Assembly (NCBI GenBank): GCA_023424585.1
Contig: JAFADT010000599.1
Location: 1 to 17,186, forward strand
From: Pseudomonadota bacterium
GTDB lineage: Bacteria > Myxococcota > Myxococcia > Myxococcales > Myxococcaceae
Direction of reading: 5' to 3'
Length of the DNA stretch: 17,186 nucleotides
Positions 14,642 through 17,186 of the stretch are shown piece by piece; position 1 is the first letter of the stretch, and each line of letters starts with the position of its first letter. The translations under genes and the position numbers were made by a program. The notes below the pieces were generated by a model. That model was not told the origin of the DNA and did not search any database. It worked only from the letters and a program-made list of their open reading frames with translations.

Positions 14642-16288
14642 ATGTCGAAATGGAGTGTCTGGCTGCTCTCCTGTCTGTCCTTGCTGCTCCCCGGCTGCAT
14701 GTCCATGGAGGCGGAGGACGCGCCGGAGCCGGAGGCCCAACAGCAAGCCCTGCCGGGCTCGGAGGTCATCGACTTCGCCTCCGCGAGCACGCAGGCGAAC
14801 ACGGACGCGTCTGGCAAGAGCGGCGGCATGGGCGTGCTCAAGACGAACAGCGCGAACTGCACGGTCGGCGCGTACGCGGACTGCTATGCGCAGTACATCG
14901 AGTTCAGCCCCAGCTACACGGGCTACCTGACCTTCAAGCTCTCCAGCCTTACCCAGGCCGCGCCCACCCCGGCGCAGGTCACCCAGCTCCAACTGCTGAC
15001 GAAGTACCAGGGGCCAGGGGTCGCCGCGTCCTACTACCAGTGGCAGCTCTACCGGTTCTCGACTGCCAGCTGGGTGACCATCGCCAGCTCGCAGGGGCGC
15101 GGCGACTGGGTGTGGACCCCGGTCCTGACGCTCGACCTCCCGAGCCCCGAGGTGGCCTCGAACTTCGTGTCGAGCACCGGCGACATCCGCGCGCGCATCA
15201 TCCAGGGGGCGGGCTCGGACTCGGCGCAGCTCGACAGCCTGCGCCTCCAGGTGTCATGGGACATCGCCACGTCGTGCACGCCGGAGACGGATGCGGCCTT
15301 CTGTGCGCGGTTGGGCAAGGACTGTGGGCAGGTGAGCGGCACCGACAACTGCGGCCAGGCGCGCACGGCCTCCACATGCGGCACCTGTCAGGGCCCGGCG
15401 ACGTGCGGCGGTGGCGGCACCGCGAATGTCTGTGGCGAGGCTTCCGCCTGCACGGTGGCGACCTTCCCCAGGGGCACCACCTGGATGTGGGACCTGGAGC
15501 ACGCGTCCATTCCCACGAACCTCGACGCGCAGGTCTACGTCGTGGACCTCTTCAATACGACGAGCGCGAAGATCCAGGAGTACAAGACCGCCGGCAAGAA
15601 GGTGGTCTGCTACTTCAGCGCGGGCACCTACGAGGACTGGCGGGACGACGCGAACCAGTTCCCACAAGACACCTGGTGCAGCCCCGGGGAGAACTGCGCG
15701 CAGTCCATCCACATCCTGGGCGACTGGTGCACGAGCGGCGGTGGCTGTGAGTGGTGGCTGGACCACCGCAAGCCGGCGGTGCGGACGGTGATGACGTCGC
15801 GCCTGCAACTGGCGAAGAACAAGGGCTGCGACGCGGTGGAGCCGGACAACGTCGACGGTTACTCACACGACGATGAAATCAGTTGCACCGACCAGGCCTG
15901 CTGGGGCCTCACGGCGGCGAACCAGCTGGACTACAACCGCTGGCTGGCCACCACCGCCCACTCGCTGTGTCTGGGCATCGCGCTCAAGAACGACGTGGAT
16001 CAGGTCCCGGCGCTCGCGGACTCCTTCGACTTCGCCATCAACGAGGAGTGCCAGAAGTACAGCGAGTGCGGCGTCTACAAGGCGGCGTTCACCAACAAGA
16101 ACAAGGCCGTCTTCAACGCCGAGTACCGCAAGGACTCGAGCGGGGACACCACCAACTGGACGTCGTGCACCGGAACCGGGGCGACCTGCGCCTGCGGTGA
16201 GAGCGGCTTCGCCCAGGGCGACCTGCGCACCCTGGTCTTCACCACCGCGTCCGTCCGGTACGACAACCTCCAGTTCGCCTGCTGGTGA
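14642..16288 (+). CDS. Secreted GH114 (endo-alpha-1,4-polygalactosaminidase-like) lipoprotein
   Basis: This encodes 548 residues; GGAGG (14633-14637) precedes the ATG at 14642, and a GTG at 14639 is too close to that site. A lipoprotein signal ends at LLPGC (Cys19). Residues about 38-207 form a Ser/Thr/aromatic-rich beta domain, possibly carbohydrate-binding. Residues 212-270 are a Cys-rich linker with at least nine Cys (TCGTC, CGGGG). Residues about 276-500 match glycoside hydrolase family 114: WMWDLEH, AQVYVVDLF, VVCYFSAGTYEDWR (321-334), CDAVEPDNVDGY (396-407), LKNDVDQVP (448-456), FAINEEC (464-470), FNAEYR. Acidic residues in the EPDNVDGY and NEEC motifs are the likely catalytic pair. An extra Cys-containing insert lies at about 344-372. 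Known GH114 enzymes cut galactosaminogalactan/Pel-like polymers, so a role in remodelling own or prey biofilm is plausible. Remnants of two other genes flank it, which suggests acquisition. Confidence 0.87.
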   Translation: MSKWSVWLLSCLSLLLPGCMSMEAEDAPEPEAQQQALPGSEVIDFASASTQANTDASGKSGGMGVLKTNSANCTVGAYADCYAQYIEFSPSYTGYLTFKLSSLTQAAPTPAQVTQLQLLTKYQGPGVAASYYQWQLYRFSTASWVTIASSQGRGDWVWTPVLTLDLPSPEVASNFVSSTGDIRARIIQGAGSDSAQLDSLRLQVSWDIATSCTPETDAAFCARLGKDCGQVSGTDNCGQARTASTCGTCQGPATCGGGGTANVCGEASACTVATFPRGTTWMWDLEHASIPTNLDAQVYVVDLFNTTSAKIQEYKTAGKKVVCYFSAGTYEDWRDDANQFPQDTWCSPGENCAQSIHILGDWCTSGGGCEWWLDHRKPAVRTVMTSRLQLAKNKGCDAVEPDNVDGYSHDDEISCTDQACWGLTAANQLDYNRWLATTAHSLCLGIALKNDVDQVPALADSFDFAINEECQKYSECGVYKAAFTNKNKAVFNAEYRKDSSGDTTNWTSCTGTGATCACGESGFAQGDLRTLVFTTASVRYDNLQFACW

Positions 16289-16295
16289 GCGGGGT

Positions 16296-16324
16296 GGGCC
16301 GGGGTCGTCGTCAGGCCCCGGCTC
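16296..16324 (+). terminator. GC-rich hairpin just after the GH114 stop
   Basis: GCCGGGG (16298-16304) and CCCCGGC (16316-16322) form a perfect 7-bp stem, extendable by a G-T and a G-C pair, with an 11-nt loop. It starts 8 bp after the GH114 stop codon. No T-tract follows, so it may stabilise the 3' end or terminate weakly. Confidence 0.45.
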
Positions 16325-16356
16325 CTTCCGGGCTCTCGGTACGCGACCGTCGCCGT

Positions 16357-16488
16357 GTACTTGAGCGTCAGGACGACCAGCGTCGCGAGCGCCGCGCCCC
16401 CCAACACGTGGGGCAGGACGCGCGGCAGGATGGTGCCGCGCACGACGAACAGGAGTTTGAGGAAGCCAGGGCGGGGGCGGACGATCAC
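16357..16488 (-). pseudogene. N-terminal remnant of a bestrophin-family (UPF0187) membrane protein
   Basis: On the minus strand, a GTG (complement of 16486-16488) begins MIVRPRPGFLKLLFVVRGTI, then LPRVLPHVLGGAALATLVVL and TLKY. This is the typical start of bacterial bestrophin-like anion channels: the VRPRP motif, a short amphipathic segment with FVxRGxxLPR, and the first transmembrane helix. After about residue 44 the sequence becomes charged and loses similarity (EPGRSRG and beyond), while a real member continues with several more membrane segments to about 300 residues. The frame then runs antisense into the 3' end of the GH114 gene. It is therefore a truncated gene missing about 85% of its length. 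The start-proximal part looks undamaged, which suggests a recent truncation. Confidence 0.65.
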
Positions 16489-16585
16489 GGGCGCGTCTCG
16501 TGCCCCCAATCTCCGACAGCCGCAAGCGGTGCGCGCTGTGAGGCCGCGGCTCACTCTTGATCATCCGGGGTTGTACCCGCCGCCC

Positions 16586-16591
16586 TAGACT
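16586..16591 (+). promoter_or_regulatory. Candidate -10 element (TAGACT) for the last lipoprotein gene
   Basis: TAGACT lies 20 nt before the ATG at 16612 and matches TATAAT at four of six positions. No -35 box is correctly spaced; TTGATC (16557-16562) is 23 nt away. If used, the leader would be very short but would still hold the GGAGG ribosome site. Confidence 0.25.
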
Positions 16592-16611
16592 GCCGTCTTC
16601 CTGGAGGCTGC

Positions 16612-17186
16612 ATGTACCCGAAGAGACTTCGCCGGTTCCCTGTGTCCACGTGGCTCTCGCTCGCCGCGGGGGTGGCGCTGGTGTGCGCCGCGGGCTGCTC
16701 GAGCGACGACGACGTGGACGTCCCCAACCCGCTGACCAACCCGAAGGACGGGCCCCCGGCTGGCAACCCGAACGCCGAGGCGACCTGCGGCGTGCCCGCC
16801 GAGGCGGGGCTCGCGGACGTCTCCAAGCCCACCACCGTCGTGGGGACGGGGACGCCGGCCAGCTGCACGTCGGACGCCTTCGTCAGCGCCGTGGCGAAGG
16901 GTGGGGTGATCACCTTCGACTGCGGCCCGGAGCCGGTGACCCTCACGCTCGACAGGACGGCGAAGATCTTCAATGACAAGGGGCCGGAGATCGTCATCGA
17001 CGGCAAGGGGCTGGTGACGCTCAGCGGGGCGGGCAGGCACCGCATCCTCTACATGAACACCTGTGATCAGGCGCAGGTGTGGACGACCTCCCACTGCCAG
17101 GACCAGGACCACCCCCGGCTGACGCTCCAGAACCTCACCTTCGTGGACGCCAGCTCCAAGAGCGAGACGGAGTACGACGGCGGCGG
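16612..17186 (+). CDS. Lipoprotein with probable right-handed beta-helix domain, 3' end outside window
   Basis: The frame is open from ATG 16612, 6 nt after GGAGG, to the window edge; 191 full codons are seen. The N-terminus is a basic lipoprotein signal (KRLRRF, hydrophobic core, then CAAGC with Cys29) followed by an acidic and Pro/Asn-rich tether (SSDDDVDVPNP). From about residue 70 the sequence is that of a beta-helix cap and first coils: TTVVGTGTPASCTSDAFVSA, GGVITFDCG, PEIVIDGKGLVTLSGAG and LTLQNLTFVDA. The 'ITFDCG...TLTLDRTAKI...IVIDGKG' pattern is typical of pectate-lyase-like/polymorphic-membrane-type beta-helix proteins, which are often adhesins or polysaccharide-binding proteins. 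It probably sits on the outer membrane. Catalytic activity cannot be judged because the rest is missing. Confidence 0.78.
   Translation, partial: MYPKRLRRFPVSTWLSLAAGVALVCAAGCSSDDDVDVPNPLTNPKDGPPAGNPNAEATCGVPAEAGLADVSKPTTVVGTGTPASCTSDAFVSAVAKGGVITFDCGPEPVTLTLDRTAKIFNDKGPEIVIDGKGLVTLSGAGRHRILYMNTCDQAQVWTTSHCQDQDHPRLTLQNLTFVDASSKSETEYDGG

Larger units (their letters stand above)
16289..16611. other. 323-bp region between GH114 gene and last lipoprotein gene
   Basis: The region holds the hairpin at 16296-16324, the bestrophin N-terminal fragment on the minus strand (about 16357-16488) and about 120 bp upstream of the last gene. No other gene is visible. Confidence 0.6.

Noticed and set aside
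14431..14862. Intact 143-codon minus-strand gene
   Set aside because: Only the last 44 codons resemble a protein family; the upstream part is antisense to the GH114 signal peptide region. It is treated as a remnant.
15254..15808. Minus-strand frame of 184 codons inside the GH114 gene
   Set aside because: It is antisense to the Cys-rich linker and GH114 core, with low-complexity Arg/Ala/Val sequence and no motif.
16075..16554. Intact 159-codon minus-strand membrane protein
   Set aside because: Only the part starting at 16488 and running to about 16357 looks like bestrophin. The remaining part overlaps the GH114 3' end and has no membrane segments.
1..17186. tRNA, rRNA, CRISPR arrays, insertion sequences, phage attachment sites
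   Set aside because: No direct-repeat arrays, transposase or integrase frames, or cloverleaf sequences were noticed when reading both strands; a covariance-model scan was not possible.

Overview
The window looks like chromosomal DNA from a high-GC myxobacterium (Myxococcaceae-like, e.g. Myxococcus, Corallococcus or Pyxidicoccus). This is an inference from very high GC, strong G/C preference at third codon positions, several secreted lipoproteins with short Cys lipoboxes, a Cys-rich linker of the kind common in myxobacterial secreted proteins, and an operon-scale acyl-CoA catabolic locus. No tRNA, rRNA, CRISPR array or recognisable mobile element is visible.

Layout. Positions 2-616 hold the 3' part of a secreted trypsin-like serine protease. 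The gap 617-881 carries what looks like the broken start of a lipoprotein gene. A TetR-family repressor lies on the minus strand (882-1514). It is divergent from a seven-gene plus-strand operon (1611-11460), and the 96-bp gap between them carries a perfect 9+2+9 palindrome. After a 351-bp stretch with decayed-looking coding traces comes a large DEIH-box helicase (about 11812-14415). A GH114 (endo-alpha-1,4-polygalactosaminidase-like) lipoprotein follows (14642-16288), and the window ends inside a beta-helix-like lipoprotein gene (16612 to the edge).

The operon is an Atu-like (acyclic terpene utilisation) module: AtuA, acyl-CoA dehydrogenase (AtuD-like), PECR-like short-chain dehydrogenase, carboxylase beta subunit (AtuC-like), biotin carboxylase/BCCP alpha subunit (AtuF-like), enoyl-CoA hydratase (AtuE-like) and acyl-CoA ligase (AtuH-like). 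Together they can account for CoA activation, alpha-beta desaturation of a 3-methyl-branched acyl-CoA, carboxylation of the gamma-methyl group and hydration of the resulting glutaconyl-CoA. No HMG-CoA-lyase-type gene is present, which makes AtuA, whose reaction is unknown, the most interesting member. Gene order (A-D-SDR-C-F-E-H) differs from the Pseudomonas atuABCDEFGH order. Citronellyl/geranyl-CoA is the family-based prediction for the substrate, but the sequence does not prove it.

The right third shows a replacement scar. The GH114 gene is flanked by two minus-strand fragments. On the left is the last 44 residues of an AHSA1/SRPBCC protein, and on the right the first ~44 residues of a bestrophin-family protein. 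Each fragment ends toward the GH114 gene, as if one event replaced the 3' end of a bestrophin gene and the 5' part of an SRPBCC gene with the GH114 cassette.
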